Shown: positions 34,987-44,510, counted from the first letter of the stretch. The stretch: DNA of 64,000 bases from Caulobacter sp. RHG1 (GCF_013181195.1 NZ_SMZP01000002.1:744001-808000); one strand, 5' to 3'. Made by a program: numbers and translations. Notes: generated from the letters alone by a model not told the origin.

Positions 34987-36444
34987 TTACTCGGCAGCCA
35001 GCTTGGCCGGACGCGCCCAGGCGGGGCGTTGATCAAGCTTGTAGGCCTTCTTAGGCAGGTTGTACGTCAGATCGACGATCAGCTCCTCGGCCTCGACCAG
35101 GTCCATACGGTGCTCGGCGACCATGCGGCCCAGGAACGAGGAGTCGACGCGACGGGCGACGTCGTGACGAGCCGGGATCGACAGGAACGCGCGAGTGTCG
35201 TCGTTGAAGCCCACGGTGTTGTAGAAGCCGGCGGTTTCCGTGACCTGCTCGCGGAAGCGCATCATGCCTTCCGGGCTGTCATGGAACCACCAGGACGGAC
35301 CCAGCTTCAGCACCGGATAGTGGCCGGCCAGCGGAGCCAGTTCGCGGCTGTAGACAGTCTCGTCCAGGGTGAACAGGATCACCGACAGGCGCGGGTCATT
35401 GCCCAGGCGGCCCAGCAGCGGCTTCAGCGCCGAGACATATTCGGTGCGGGTCGGGATGTCGGCGCCCTTGTCGCGACCGTGCGACGCCAGCAGGCCGGCG
35501 TTGTGGTTGCGGTGCGAGCCGGGGTGGATCTGCATGACCAGCCCGTCGTCCAGGCTCATCTTGGCCATTTCCGTCAGCATCTGGGCGCGGAACAGCTCGG
35601 CCTTCTCGGGCGTGATGTCGCCCTTCACCAGGCTCTGGAACAGGGCCTCGGCCTCGACGTCCGACAGATCGGCGGTCGCGGCGGTGGGGTGGCCGTGGTC
35701 CGACGACGTCGCGCCGGCCTCAATGAAGGCCTGGCGGCGCAGACGGTGGGCCTCGAGATATTGCTTCCAGCTGTAGACGTCCTTGCCGGACACCTCGGCG
35801 AAGCGCTCGAACGAACGCGGCGAGCGCTCGTCCTCGAAGTCGATGACGGCGTCGGGACGATAGGCCGTCACCACGTGGCCGCCCCAGCCGCTTTCGCGGA
35901 TGGCCTGGTGGTGCTTGAGCACCTCATGCGGGCCTTCGGTGGTGGCCAGGGTCTCGATGTTGAAGCGGTCGAACAGGGCGCGCGGACGGAACGCTTCCGA
36001 AGCCAGGGCCTCGTTGATGCGGTCGAAATAGTCGTCGGCGTTCGAGGCTTCGAGGAATTCGGTGAAGCCGAACACCTTGGAGAATACGTGGTTCAGCCAG
36101 ATCCACGAGGGCGTGCCGCGGAAGAGATAGAAGTTGTCGGCGAACAGCTTCCAGGCCGCGCGCGGATCGGTCTCCGGGATGCCAGCCTTGGACCGCACCT
36201 TCAGCGCGTCCAGGCTGATGCCCTGGCTGTACAGCATGCGGTACAGATAGTGGTCCGGCGCCAGCAGCAGGTCGGTGGCGTCCTGGAACGGCTCGTTGGT
36301 CGCGAACCAGCTGGGATCGGTGTGGCCGTGCGGGCTGATGATCGGCAGGTCCTTGACCAGCGCGTACAGACCCTGCGCGTAGGAGCGCGTCTTGGCGTCC
36401 GCCGGGAAAAGCCGATCGTCGTGGAAATTCAGAGGCCTGGGCAT
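34987..36444 (-). CDS. uxaC: Uronate isomerase
   Basis: Interconverts glucuronate with fructuronate and galacturonate with tagaturonate. The 485-residue product belongs to the amidohydrolase superfamily; metal-ligand SPHGHTDP lies near residue 38 and QIHPGSHRNHN near residue 306. The length fits the family (about 470). First gene of the uxaC-kduI-kduD transcript. The operator at 36501 lies 56 bases upstream of the ATG, in a 105-base gap after the lacI-type gene. Confidence 0.97.
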   Translation of the reverse strand: MPRPLNFHDDRLFPADAKTRSYAQGLYALVKDLPIISPHGHTDPSWFATNEPFQDATDLLLAPDHYLYRMLYSQGISLDALKVRSKAGIPETDPRAAWKLFADNFYLFRGTPSWIWLNHVFSKVFGFTEFLEASNADDYFDRINEALASEAFRPRALFDRFNIETLATTEGPHEVLKHHQAIRESGWGGHVVTAYRPDAVIDFEDERSPRSFERFAEVSGKDVYSWKQYLEAHRLRRQAFIEAGATSSDHGHPTAATADLSDVEAEALFQSLVKGDITPEKAELFRAQMLTEMAKMSLDDGLVMQIHPGSHRNHNAGLLASHGRDKGADIPTRTEYVSALKPLLGRLGNDPRLSVILFTLDETVYSRELAPLAGHYPVLKLGPSWWFHDSPEGMMRFREQVTETAGFYNTVGFNDDTRAFLSIPARHDVARRVDSSFLGRMVAEHRMDLVEAEELIVDLTYNLPKKAYKLDQRPAWARPAKLAAE

Positions 36445-36500
36445 GGCGTTACGTCTGCTCCCTATCTAACCGGCTTCGCGGTTGGCCGCTTGTGCCAGCT

Positions 36501-36516
36501 TGGTAACCGGTGTCAT
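36501..36516 (-). promoter_or_regulatory. Hexuronate-regulon operator (uxaC promoter)
   Basis: TGGTAACCGGTGTCAT is the exact inverse of the TGACACCGGTTACCA site at 37732. It lies between the regulator gene and uxaC and gives uxaC-kduI-kduD its own control point. Confidence 0.73.
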
Positions 36517-36549
36517 GTTTCGATGCAACCCGCCGGAGGTTGCGCGTGG

Positions 36550-37638
36550 TCAGCCCGGAACCGGGCCGGAGGACTCGCGCACCACCAGGGTCGGTTCGGT
36601 CTTGGTCATGTCGCGCGGCTCGCGGCGCTCGACGCCGATCAGCTTCTCGGCGGCCATCTTGCCGATCTCGCGGGTCGGGGTGTGGATCGTGGTCAACGGC
36701 GGCCAGACGGCTTGGGCGATCTGGAAGTCATCGAAGCCGACGACGGTCAGGTCCGCGGGGACGGACAGACCGGCCTTGCGGGCCGACTGCAGCACGCCGG
36801 CGGCCATTTCATCGTTGCCGCAGAAGATCGCAGTCGGACGCGGCGTCCGGGCCAGCAGCGCGTCGCCGCAAGCCATCCCGGACTCGAAGGTGTAGGCGCC
36901 CTGGACGATATCCTTCTCGGTCAGCTTCAGGCCGCTTTCCGCCAGGCCGTCATCGAAGCCCCCTCGCCGCTCGTGCGACGACCGGAAGGTGTCGGGACCC
37001 GAGATGAAGGCGATGTTCTTGTGGCCCAGATCAATGATGTGCCGCGCAGCCTGGTAAGCGCCCAGGCGGTCATGACCGACGATCATGTGCTCGGGCTTGT
37101 CCAGCTCGACCGAGGCGATGCGGATGTACGAGCAACCGATCTCGGTCAGCAGCTTGGCCACGCGATCGTCCTCCGAGACCGACGGCGGCAGGACGACGCC
37201 GAACAGCTTCTGGCGCTCCACGAACGAGCGAACGTCGGCCAGGAAGGTCGGGCTGGCGCGGTTGCACGGGTGGACGACCAGCTCGAAGCCCGAGCCGCGC
37301 ATGCCGTCCAGCAGGCCCAGCTGCATGTTTACGACGTATTGCGGGTTGGGGTTGTCGTAGATCATGCCGATCAGGAACGAGCGGCGGAACGCCAGGCCGC
37401 GGGCCTGGGGGTCGGGGGCATAGCCCCACTCGGCGATCACCGCCTCGATGCGCTCGCGGGTCTCGTCACGGACGAACGGCGACTGGTTGATGACGCGGGA
37501 GACGGTCTTCTTGGAGACGCCGGCCAGTCGGGCGATGTCGTTGATGGTCGCTCTGCGACGACCGCCTTCCAGGCCGCTCTCCCCATCCCCCGGGGTCAGC
37601 TCATCGGGTGGCGAGGACGGCGTCTTCGAAGCGGTCAC
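36550..37638 (-). CDS. LacI-family regulator of hexuronate catabolism
   Basis: A 362-residue repressor. A 25-residue polar extension precedes the LacI-type HTH (TINDIARLAGVSKKTVSRVI, residues about 31-50), and the periplasmic-binding-protein-like effector domain follows from residue about 88. The start is GTG 37638. It is divergent from uxaA with a shared operator at 37732, and a second operator lies directly after its stop, before uxaC. I infer it represses all hexuronate units until a pathway intermediate such as KDG or an uronate binds; the effector is not visible in sequence. Confidence 0.93.
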   Translation of the reverse strand: MTASKTPSSPPDELTPGDGESGLEGGRRRATINDIARLAGVSKKTVSRVINQSPFVRDETRERIEAVIAEWGYAPDPQARGLAFRRSFLIGMIYDNPNPQYVVNMQLGLLDGMRGSGFELVVHPCNRASPTFLADVRSFVERQKLFGVVLPPSVSEDDRVAKLLTEIGCSYIRIASVELDKPEHMIVGHDRLGAYQAARHIIDLGHKNIAFISGPDTFRSSHERRGGFDDGLAESGLKLTEKDIVQGAYTFESGMACGDALLARTPRPTAIFCGNDEMAAGVLQSARKAGLSVPADLTVVGFDDFQIAQAVWPPLTTIHTPTREIGKMAAEKLIGVERREPRDMTKTEPTLVVRESSGPVPG

Positions 37639-37731
37639 GGCGTTTCCAGCAGCTTTGTTCGTTTTCTTTTGTCATACTCTAGCCGCGCGGACGTCGCCAA
37701 CCTAGGCAGAAACGTTCGCTCTTGGCATCGG

Positions 37732-37746
37732 TGACACCGGTTACCA
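37732..37746 (+). promoter_or_regulatory. Hexuronate-regulon operator between lacI-type gene and uxaA
   Basis: TGACACCGGTTACCA is centred in the 159-base divergent gap, 51 bases before the uxaA start and 93 before the regulator start. One site could control both directions, including autoregulation. Confidence 0.76.
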
Positions 37747-37797
37747 TGTCATCATACAAGTCTTTTTGCGATCCTGAACGCGGCGACGACCCTTCCC

Positions 37798-39306
37798 ATG
37801 ACTGAAACGACCCTGGCTCAGCCCGAATCAATTCACCCGGTGGACCCGCGCGATCATGTCGCCACGGCCCTTCGCGACATCGCTGCCGGCGAAGCGTTGG
37901 ACCTGCACGGCGAGACGATCACCGCCCGCGCCGACGTGCCCAAGGGCCACAAGATCGCGATCCGCGCCGCCGCGGCCGGCGACGACGTGCTGAAGTACGG
38001 CTGGCCGATCGGCCGGGCGACCGCCGACATCGCCGTCGGCGACCATGTCCACGTCCATAATGTCGCCACCCGCCTGGACGGCGTCGAGGGCTACGCCTTC
38101 ACCCCGTCCGCGCCGGAACCCCACGCCGAACCCGCCGCCCGCACCTTCGACGGCTTCCGCCGCAAGAACGGCCGCGCCGGCACCCGCAACGAGATCTGGG
38201 TCCTCTGCACCGTCGGCTGCGTCGCCAACACCGCCCGTCGCATCGCCGAGAAGGCCAACCAGCGTTTTGCCGGCCGCGTCGACGGCATCTTCGCCTTCCC
38301 GCATCCGTTCGGCTGCTCGCAGCTGGGCGACGACCTGATCCACACCCGCTCGCTGATCGCCGGCCTGGCCGCCCACCCCAACGCCGGCGGCGTGCTGATC
38401 CTGGGCCTGGGCTGCGAGAACAACCAGCTGAAGGCCCTGCTGGAGTCCGCGCCCGACATCGACGGCGAGCGCCTGAAGAGCTTCACCACCCAGATGGTCG
38501 AGGACGAGCTGGAAGACGGCCTGGCCGCCATCGAGGCCCTGGTCGAGATCGCCGAGAAGGACCGCCGCGAGCCGATCCCGGTCTCGGAACTGGTCGTGGG
38601 CCTGAAGTGCGGCGGCTCGGACGGCTTCTCGGGCGTCACCGCCAATCCGTTGGTCGGCCGCATCGCCGACAAGGTCGCCGACGCCGGCGGCACCCCCGTC
38701 CTGACCGAAATCCCCGAGGTGTTCGGGGCCGAGAACGTCCTGCTGCAGCGCGCCGCGACCCGCGAGATCTTCGACCAGGCCGTCGCGGTGATCGACGACT
38801 TCAAGCGCTACTTCATCGACAACAATCAGCCGATCTACGAGAACCCCTCGCCAGGCAACATCGCCGGCGGCATCACCACGCTGGAAGAAAAGTCCCTCGG
38901 CGCGGTGCAGAAGGGCGGCCGGGCCCAGCTGGTCGAGGTGCTGCGCTACGGCCAGCGTGTCGGCCCGCACGGACTGACCTTCCTGGAAGCGCCCGGCAAC
39001 GATGCGGTGTCGTCCACCGCCCTGACGGCGGCCGGCGCTACGGTCATCCTGTTCACCACTGGCCGCGGCACGCCGCTGGGCTTCCCCGCCCCGACCCTGA
39101 AGATCGCCTCGAACTCGGGCCTGGCCCAGCGCAAGCCGGGTTGGATCGACTTCGACGCCGGCCAGGTGCTGGCGGGCGTGTCGATGGACGACGCGGCCGA
39201 CCGTCTGATGGACCTCGTCGTCGACACCGCCTCGGGCAAGGCCACCAAGGCCGAACTGAACGGCGAACGTGAAATCGCTATCTGGAAGCAAGGCGTTACC
39301 CTGTGA
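37798..39306 (+). CDS. uxaA: Altronate dehydratase
   Basis: Dehydrates D-altronate to 2-keto-3-deoxygluconate. The 502-residue product fits UxaA length and layout: an N-terminal SAF domain (residues about 18-95), then the GFRRKNGRAGTRNE motif near residue 120 and the large catalytic region with LKCGGSDGFSG near residue 266. The stop overlaps the GTG start of the reductase gene (GTGA). Its substrate comes from the galacturonate branch, via tagaturonate. Confidence 0.95.
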   Translation: MTETTLAQPESIHPVDPRDHVATALRDIAAGEALDLHGETITARADVPKGHKIAIRAAAAGDDVLKYGWPIGRATADIAVGDHVHVHNVATRLDGVEGYAFTPSAPEPHAEPAARTFDGFRRKNGRAGTRNEIWVLCTVGCVANTARRIAEKANQRFAGRVDGIFAFPHPFGCSQLGDDLIHTRSLIAGLAAHPNAGGVLILGLGCENNQLKALLESAPDIDGERLKSFTTQMVEDELEDGLAAIEALVEIAEKDRREPIPVSELVVGLKCGGSDGFSGVTANPLVGRIADKVADAGGTPVLTEIPEVFGAENVLLQRAATREIFDQAVAVIDDFKRYFIDNNQPIYENPSPGNIAGGITTLEEKSLGAVQKGGRAQLVEVLRYGQRVGPHGLTFLEAPGNDAVSSTALTAAGATVILFTTGRGTPLGFPAPTLKIASNSGLAQRKPGWIDFDAGQVLAGVSMDDAADRLMDLVVDTASGKATKAELNGEREIAIWKQGVTL

Positions 39307-40745
39307 CTGACACCCTTTCGAAGCCGCTGCGTCTCAATACCGTCAGCTATCCCGCCGCCCTGCCCGGCGTCGCCCTGCCGGCCTATGACCGCGACAAGGT
39401 CCAGATCGGCGTCGTCCACTTCGGTCCCGGCGCCTTCCACCGCGCCCACCAGGCGTTCTATTTCGACCAGCTGCTGGCCACGGACCCGCGCTGGGGGATC
39501 TGCGCCGTCTCGCTGAAGAGCCCTGGCGTCCGCGACGCCCTGGCCCCGCAGGACGGCCTCTACACCCTGGCCCAGCTGGACGCCGAGACCACCTTCCGCG
39601 TGGTCGGCGCCATCCGTGAAGTGCTGGTCGCGCCGGAAGATCCGCCGTCGGTCTTCGCGCGCCTCGCCGCCCCGACCACCCGCATCGTCACCCTGACCGT
39701 GACCGAGAAGGGCTACACCCTGTCGGCCGAGGGCGGGCTGGACGAGAGCCATCCCGACATCGTCCACGACCTGGCCAACCCGCGCGAGCCGGTCAGCGCC
39801 GTCGGCTATCTGGTCGAGGGCCTGCGCCGTCGTCACGCCGCCGGTCTCGCGCCCTATGCCGTCGTGGCCTGCGACAACCTCGCCGACAACGGCTGGCGCC
39901 TGAAGTCGGCCGTCGTCGCGTTCGCCGCCAAGCAGGACGCCGACCTGGCCGCCTGGATCGACGCCGAGGGCAGCTTCCCGCGCACCATGGTCGACAGCAT
40001 CACCCCGGCCACCGACGACGCCCTGCGAGCCCGCGTCCAGACGGCGACGGGCCTGGAAGACGCCTGGCCGATCCAGCGCGAAGCCTTCACCCAGTGGGTG
40101 GTCGAGGACGTGCTGCCGGCCGATGCGCCGGACCTGGCCAGCGTCGGCGTCATCCTGACCGACGACGTGCGCGGCTTCGAACGCGCCAAGCTGCGCCTGC
40201 TGAACGGCGTCCACTCGACCCTGGCCTATGCCGGCATCCTGCGCGGCCATGAGACCGTGTTCGAGGCGGTCAGCGATCCGGCCCTGGAAGCCCTGGGTCG
40301 CGAGCTGATGGCCAAGGATATCATCCCGACCCTGACCCCGCCCCGCGGCCTGGATCTGGCCGAATATGCCGACGCCATCATCGCCCGCTTCCGCAATCCG
40401 GAGATCCGCCACCTGCTGTCGCAGATCGCCTGGGACGGCTCGGCCAAGCTGCCCTTCCGGGTGCTGGGCACGCTGACGGAAACCCTGGACGCCGGCCGCT
40501 CGATCGAGCGCCTGGCCATCCCGCTGGCGGCCTGGATGCGCTTCATCGCCCTGCGCGCCAAGGCCGGCGAAGCCATCACCGACCCGCTGGCCGCCAAGCT
40601 GACGGAAATCGGCGCGGCTGCGACCGGCGACGCGAAGGCCGATGTGGCGGCGTTCCTGGCGCTGGATAGCGTGTTCCCGGCCAAGCTGACGAGCAACCCG
40701 ACGTTCGTGGAAGCGATCGAGAAGGCCTACGCGGACCTGGCATAA
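39303..40745 (+). CDS. uxuB: Mannitol-dehydrogenase-family uronate reductase, UxuB-like
   Basis: A 480-residue long-chain polyol dehydrogenase. The N-terminal VHFGPGAFHRAHQ segment (NAD binding) and the catalytic KLRLLNGVH motif (Lys, Asn, His) near residue 300 are intact. The sequence pattern is that of fructuronate reductase (UxuB) rather than tagaturonate reductase (UxaB), yet it is translationally coupled to altronate dehydratase, which needs the UxaB product. It may reduce tagaturonate or both keto-uronates. The symbol reflects sequence type, not proven specificity. Confidence 0.9.
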   Translation: MTDTLSKPLRLNTVSYPAALPGVALPAYDRDKVQIGVVHFGPGAFHRAHQAFYFDQLLATDPRWGICAVSLKSPGVRDALAPQDGLYTLAQLDAETTFRVVGAIREVLVAPEDPPSVFARLAAPTTRIVTLTVTEKGYTLSAEGGLDESHPDIVHDLANPREPVSAVGYLVEGLRRRHAAGLAPYAVVACDNLADNGWRLKSAVVAFAAKQDADLAAWIDAEGSFPRTMVDSITPATDDALRARVQTATGLEDAWPIQREAFTQWVVEDVLPADAPDLASVGVILTDDVRGFERAKLRLLNGVHSTLAYAGILRGHETVFEAVSDPALEALGRELMAKDIIPTLTPPRGLDLAEYADAIIARFRNPEIRHLLSQIAWDGSAKLPFRVLGTLTETLDAGRSIERLAIPLAAWMRFIALRAKAGEAITDPLAAKLTEIGAAATGDAKADVAAFLALDSVFPAKLTSNPTFVEAIEKAYADLA

Positions 40746-40761
40746 CTCTGCGGTACCGAAA

Positions 40762-40844
40762 CCTCGCCCTTCGACAAGCTCAGGGTGAGGTTTCTACTGC
40801 GGCGTCTAAATTAGTCCTCACCCTGAGCTTGTCGAAGGGCGAGG
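40762..40844. repeat. Perfect 29-bp inverted repeat, type copy of the family
   Basis: Arms 40762-40790 and 40816-40844 are exact inverses around 25 bases; the core is CCCTGAGCTTGTCGAAGGGC. It lies between two convergent genes and can form one very stable hairpin serving both as terminator. A single diverged copy is at 2980-3008. Confidence 0.92.
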
Positions 40845-40853
40845 ACGGCTCCG

Positions 40854-41414
40854 CTAGCGCGTAACCCCACGCGCCGTCAGCACCGGCACTACGGTGCTGA
40901 CCAGGATTTCCAGATCAAACCGGAACGAGTGGCGGCGCAGGTACTCCGCGTCCAGGGCTACCTTGTCGGGGATGGCCAGCTCGTCCCGGCCATTGATCTG
41001 AGCCCAGCCGGTGACGCCGGGCCGCAGCACGTCGACGCCGGCGGCCTTGCGCGCCGCGATCAGATCGTCCTGGTTGAACAGCGCGGGCCGCGGCCCGACC
41101 AGGCTCATATGGCCGACCAGTACGCTCCACAGCTGCGGCAGCTCATCCAGGCTGAGCTTGCGCATTAGCGGCCCCAGCGGCGTCAGCCAGCGGTCGGGGT
41201 CTTCCAGGAGGTGCGTGGCGACCTCGGGCGTGTCGATGCGCATGGTCCGGAACTTGGGCATCGGAAACAGCGCCGAGCCCTTGCCGACCCGCTGCGACCA
41301 ATAGAGCCCCGGCCCCGGCGAGGTCAGGCGCACCAGCAGCCACAGCACCGCCAGCGGGACAGCCAGCACGAAGAGGCCGGCCGCCGCCGCGGCGAAATCG
41401 AACAGGCGCTTCAC
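40854..41414 (-). CDS. Monotopic phosphoglycosyl transferase (bacterial sugar transferase)
   Basis: A 186-residue enzyme that moves a sugar-1-phosphate onto undecaprenyl phosphate, the first step in many cell-surface glycans. One re-entrant hydrophobic helix (residues about 6-29), the KFRTMR motif, the catalytic Asp-Glu pair in LSLDELPQLW near residue 91, GPRP near residue 109 and RPGVTGWAQING near residue 132 are all present. The length is that of the minimal PglC/PssZ-type core. No other glycan gene is near, so the target polysaccharide is unknown. The GTG start directly abuts the tipN stop. Confidence 0.92.
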   Translation of the reverse strand: MKRLFDFAAAAAGLFVLAVPLAVLWLLVRLTSPGPGLYWSQRVGKGSALFPMPKFRTMRIDTPEVATHLLEDPDRWLTPLGPLMRKLSLDELPQLWSVLVGHMSLVGPRPALFNQDDLIAARKAAGVDVLRPGVTGWAQINGRDELAIPDKVALDAEYLRRHSFRFDLEILVSTVVPVLTARGVTR

Positions 41415-44144
41415 CTAGCGCAGGTCGCCGCTGGCCGCGTCGAGCAACAGATAGGCCCGGCCGGCGTCCGATGACAGCAGCGCCGCGAGCAGGAAGCCCT
41501 CGCGATCCTGGCCGGCCGCTTCGTCGATCATGCCGGCATAGCGGGCCAGGAAGCGCTCTGTGTTGCTCTTCAGCGTGGCGTCCGAGAACAGGCGACGCAC
41601 CAGACGGCGGATGGCGGCGGGCGCCAAACGTTTGACCACCTCGCGAGCGCCGGACGCGTCGCGGGTCTGCAGGGCGGCGGCGATCTCGTCGATCCGGCCG
41701 CGTGGCAGCAGGGCGTGCGGGTCGATGCCCATGGCGGTGATTTCGCTCGCCAGCTTCTCGCCAAGGGCCGTGTCGCCCGGCGAGCTGTTCTCGATGCCGG
41801 CCAGCAGGTTGCGCCAGCTCCAGCCGCCCTCGCCTTCCGGTTCGGCGGAGGGCAGCGGCGGGGCCTGCTTGCGGGTCTGGGCCTGCTCGAACACCGAGCG
41901 GAACTCCTCGTCGGTCGCGGTCGGCGTCAGACGCAGGCGGCGACGGTTGTCGGCCGGCGGCTCGTCCTCGTCGTCAAACTCGGCCATCGGCAGCGGTTGC
42001 GTCGGCTGAGGGGCCGGCGGTTGGAACGCGACGGGCGGCGGCGTAGGCGCAGCCCGACGCGGCGGCGCGATCGGCGAGGCGGCGCGGGCGGCCATGGTCG
42101 AATTGGTCGAGGCGGTGACGGCGCCGGCCGCCTCGCTCAGCATCTCGTAGTTGCGGCGCACGCGTTCCTGGAACGCCTGGTCGATCGCAGCCGTCTCCTC
42201 GGCGGTGCGACGCACGGCGTTCATCAGCTGCTCGACGCCCTGCTCGATGGCCACGCGAACCTCGGCGGCTTTTTGCAGGGCTTCGGCCGGCAGGTCGGCG
42301 GTGCGCTTGCCGATCTCGGCCAGCATGCCTTCCAGCTCGTCCAGCGTGCCGCGCGCCGACTGCACCGAGTCCTGCAGCTTCTGCGAGGTGCGCGCCCCGG
42401 CCTGCTCGACCATCTGAGCCGAGTGCTCGATGATGTCGCGCGCCTCTTCCATGCGGGATTCGAATACCGCATCAGCCTTCTGGCCAGCGGCAAAGGCGAT
42501 CTCGTTCAGTTGGTCGACGCGGCTGCGAGCGGCCTCGACGCGGGCCTCGACGCCTTCGCTGGCCTTCAGAGCTGCCTCGGCCATGGCTTCCATGGCCGCC
42601 TTCAGCTCGTCTTCCAGCAGGTTGCGCTGGTTCTCGGCGACGTCGCCGATGGCCTCGAGCGTCTTCTTGACCTCGTCGTTCAGGCCATCGCGCTGGTTGC
42701 GGGCGCCGTCGACCATCTCGCGGAACTGCTCGGCGGCGGCGCCGATCAGGCCGCGCAGGATTTCCGCGCCCATGGCGGCGCTATCCGACAGCTCGGTGGC
42801 CCCGACGCGGGTGTAGGCGACGAATTCGGTCAGCTGAGCGGTGCGGGTCTCGGCCTCGGAGGCGAAGTCCTCCTGCTCCGAGCGCAGAGCCTGGCTGGCT
42901 TCGACCAGCGCAGCGCGCTGGGCGGCAAGGCTCTTCTCGACCGACGAGATCTGGTCGCCGACGCCGTGGCCGGCGGTCTCAAGGCGCGCGATCTGACGCG
43001 ACAGGTCCTCGGCCCCGACGCGAGCGGCGTCCGAAGCTTCGGCGGCGGCGGCGGCGAGATCGGCGGCGCGGGCGGCCAGGGCCGCCTCAGCTTCACGCAG
43101 CTGGGTCTCGGCCAGATCGGAGGCCTCGGCCACCATGCGGGCCTGGCTGCCGATCGCATCGACCACCGCCGTGGAGCGCGCGTCCAGCGAGTGCGACAGG
43201 CTTTCCATGGCGGTGCGTTCGTGACCCAGACCCTGGGCCAGCTGGTTGGCGGTCTTGGCGGAGTCGGCGGCGGCCTCGGCGAGACGGGCAGTCTCTTCGG
43301 CCAGGGCCTGACGCAGCGAGATGATGTGCTCGCGGGCGCGTTCGGCGGCGGCGGCGGCCTCGTCCACGCCCTGGCGCATGGCGTCGACGGCGCTGGAGGC
43401 GCCGACAGCAGCCAGGGCGGCTGGGGTGACAATGCGGTCGGTCAGAGTGCGGGTGCGACGCAGCTCGTCCGAAATGCCGTTGGCCTGGCGCAGCAGATAG
43501 GCGCCGAGCAGGGTCAGCAGGGCCGGCCCGATGGCCAGACCGGCGAAGACCATCAGGGCGAAGCCTTCGACCCGGAAGGCGGGCACGCCGCGGGCGTAAC
43601 CCAGGGCGAAAGCGATCGGAGCCAGGGCCCACAGAGCAGCCACGGCGGTGGCCAGAGTCCAGAACAGCACGCCCGACATGCGGCGCGGGGCCTTCTCGGC
43701 CACCAGCGGCGTCGGGGCCTCGGCCATGGGGCCGCGCAGGTCCAGCGAGGTGTCACGGCTCGGAGCTGGGGTCGGGACGTCGGGCTCGACGATCGGCGCC
43801 GGCGGCTGGGCGCTGGCGGCCAGCGAGGTCGCCGGCTTCAGATCGGGCTCGGCGAAGGTCTTGAAAGCTTCGGACTTGGGTTCGCGGCGACGGCGCGAGC
43901 GCACGGTCGACGGCGGCGGCACGTCCAGGTCGTCGCCCACGGTGTCGCGCAGCGTCAGGGGCTCGGCGCTGGGAAGCTCCGCTTCCGGCTCCGCAAACGA
44001 GGTCGTCTCGGGGAAATCAGGCACGGCCGGGGGTTCGACGGCCTCGACTTCAGCAGCCTTCACCTCGGCCGCCAGGGTCTCTTCGCGAGGCGTCTCCGTC
44101 GGCGTCGCGGAAAAATCGAATGGTTGGCGCTTCTTAGGCTTCAT
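41415..44144 (-). CDS. tipN: TipN-type polarity (birth-scar) protein
   Basis: A 909-residue inner-membrane protein: a cytoplasmic Pro/acidic N-terminus, two transmembrane segments (residues about 158-180 and 194-215), a very long Ala/Glu-rich coiled coil to about residue 625, a Pro-rich linker, and a helical C-terminal domain. This layout and length match Caulobacter TipN, which marks the new pole after division, orients flagellum placement and assists ParA-driven chromosome segregation. Recognition rests on architecture and gene neighbourhood; a generic coiled-coil protein is the alternative. The gap 44145-44297 holds only a weak AAAGCC/GGCTTT hairpin. Confidence 0.9.
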   Translation of the reverse strand: MKPKKRQPFDFSATPTETPREETLAAEVKAAEVEAVEPPAVPDFPETTSFAEPEAELPSAEPLTLRDTVGDDLDVPPPSTVRSRRRREPKSEAFKTFAEPDLKPATSLAASAQPPAPIVEPDVPTPAPSRDTSLDLRGPMAEAPTPLVAEKAPRRMSGVLFWTLATAVAALWALAPIAFALGYARGVPAFRVEGFALMVFAGLAIGPALLTLLGAYLLRQANGISDELRRTRTLTDRIVTPAALAAVGASSAVDAMRQGVDEAAAAAERAREHIISLRQALAEETARLAEAAADSAKTANQLAQGLGHERTAMESLSHSLDARSTAVVDAIGSQARMVAEASDLAETQLREAEAALAARAADLAAAAAEASDAARVGAEDLSRQIARLETAGHGVGDQISSVEKSLAAQRAALVEASQALRSEQEDFASEAETRTAQLTEFVAYTRVGATELSDSAAMGAEILRGLIGAAAEQFREMVDGARNQRDGLNDEVKKTLEAIGDVAENQRNLLEDELKAAMEAMAEAALKASEGVEARVEAARSRVDQLNEIAFAAGQKADAVFESRMEEARDIIEHSAQMVEQAGARTSQKLQDSVQSARGTLDELEGMLAEIGKRTADLPAEALQKAAEVRVAIEQGVEQLMNAVRRTAEETAAIDQAFQERVRRNYEMLSEAAGAVTASTNSTMAARAASPIAPPRRAAPTPPPVAFQPPAPQPTQPLPMAEFDDEDEPPADNRRRLRLTPTATDEEFRSVFEQAQTRKQAPPLPSAEPEGEGGWSWRNLLAGIENSSPGDTALGEKLASEITAMGIDPHALLPRGRIDEIAAALQTRDASGAREVVKRLAPAAIRRLVRRLFSDATLKSNTERFLARYAGMIDEAAGQDREGFLLAALLSSDAGRAYLLLDAASGDLR

Positions 44145-44297
44145 ACACAGCCACGATCCCAGGACGTCGCGAGGGGCGCAGGAACAACCGCACGCGCCGG
44201 CCCCTCCTTCGCGTGTCGCATGAACCTAACGGCGAAAAGCCTTGTCGGAAAGCGGCTTTGGTTGTGTTCGCACACGTCGCGGCGGTTGAGCCGCGCT

Positions 44298-44510
44298 TCA
44301 GGCCTCGCACTGGGGCGTGGCAGGCGCGGTCGCGGCGATGGGGGACAGCTTGGACAGCGCGTCGCGTGGGGAGCGGGCGACGGTCTTGGCGCCCTGCGAT
44401 TGAGCCGCCTCGGGGCGCGCACGCGTCTCGACCGCCACGCCGAACTGGCACAGCGCGAAAGAGGACAGCCAGACGACCGCCGCAGCCAGCATTTCGGCCA
44501 GGAAACTCAT
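44298..44510 (-). CDS. Small membrane-anchored protein, doubtful
   Basis: A 70-residue frame with an N-terminal hydrophobic segment (residues about 3-24) and a polar Ala/Pro tail ending CEA. ATG 44510 follows a GTG that could also start the protein, behind a weak GGGACGGG ribosome site. It lies upstream of tipN on the same strand. I recognise no family, and coding status is uncertain. Confidence 0.42.
   Translation of the reverse strand: MSFLAEMLAAAVVWLSSFALCQFGVAVETRARPEAAQSQGAKTVARSPRDALSKLSPIAATAPATPQCEA

Noticed and set aside
30304..37734. A 2476-codon open frame on the plus strand across ppc, kduD, kduI, uxaC and the regulator
   Set aside because: It is antisense to five well-supported genes, has low-complexity Gly/Arg/Val/Leu content and no recognisable domain. 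Such frames arise from strong GC bias at third codon positions.
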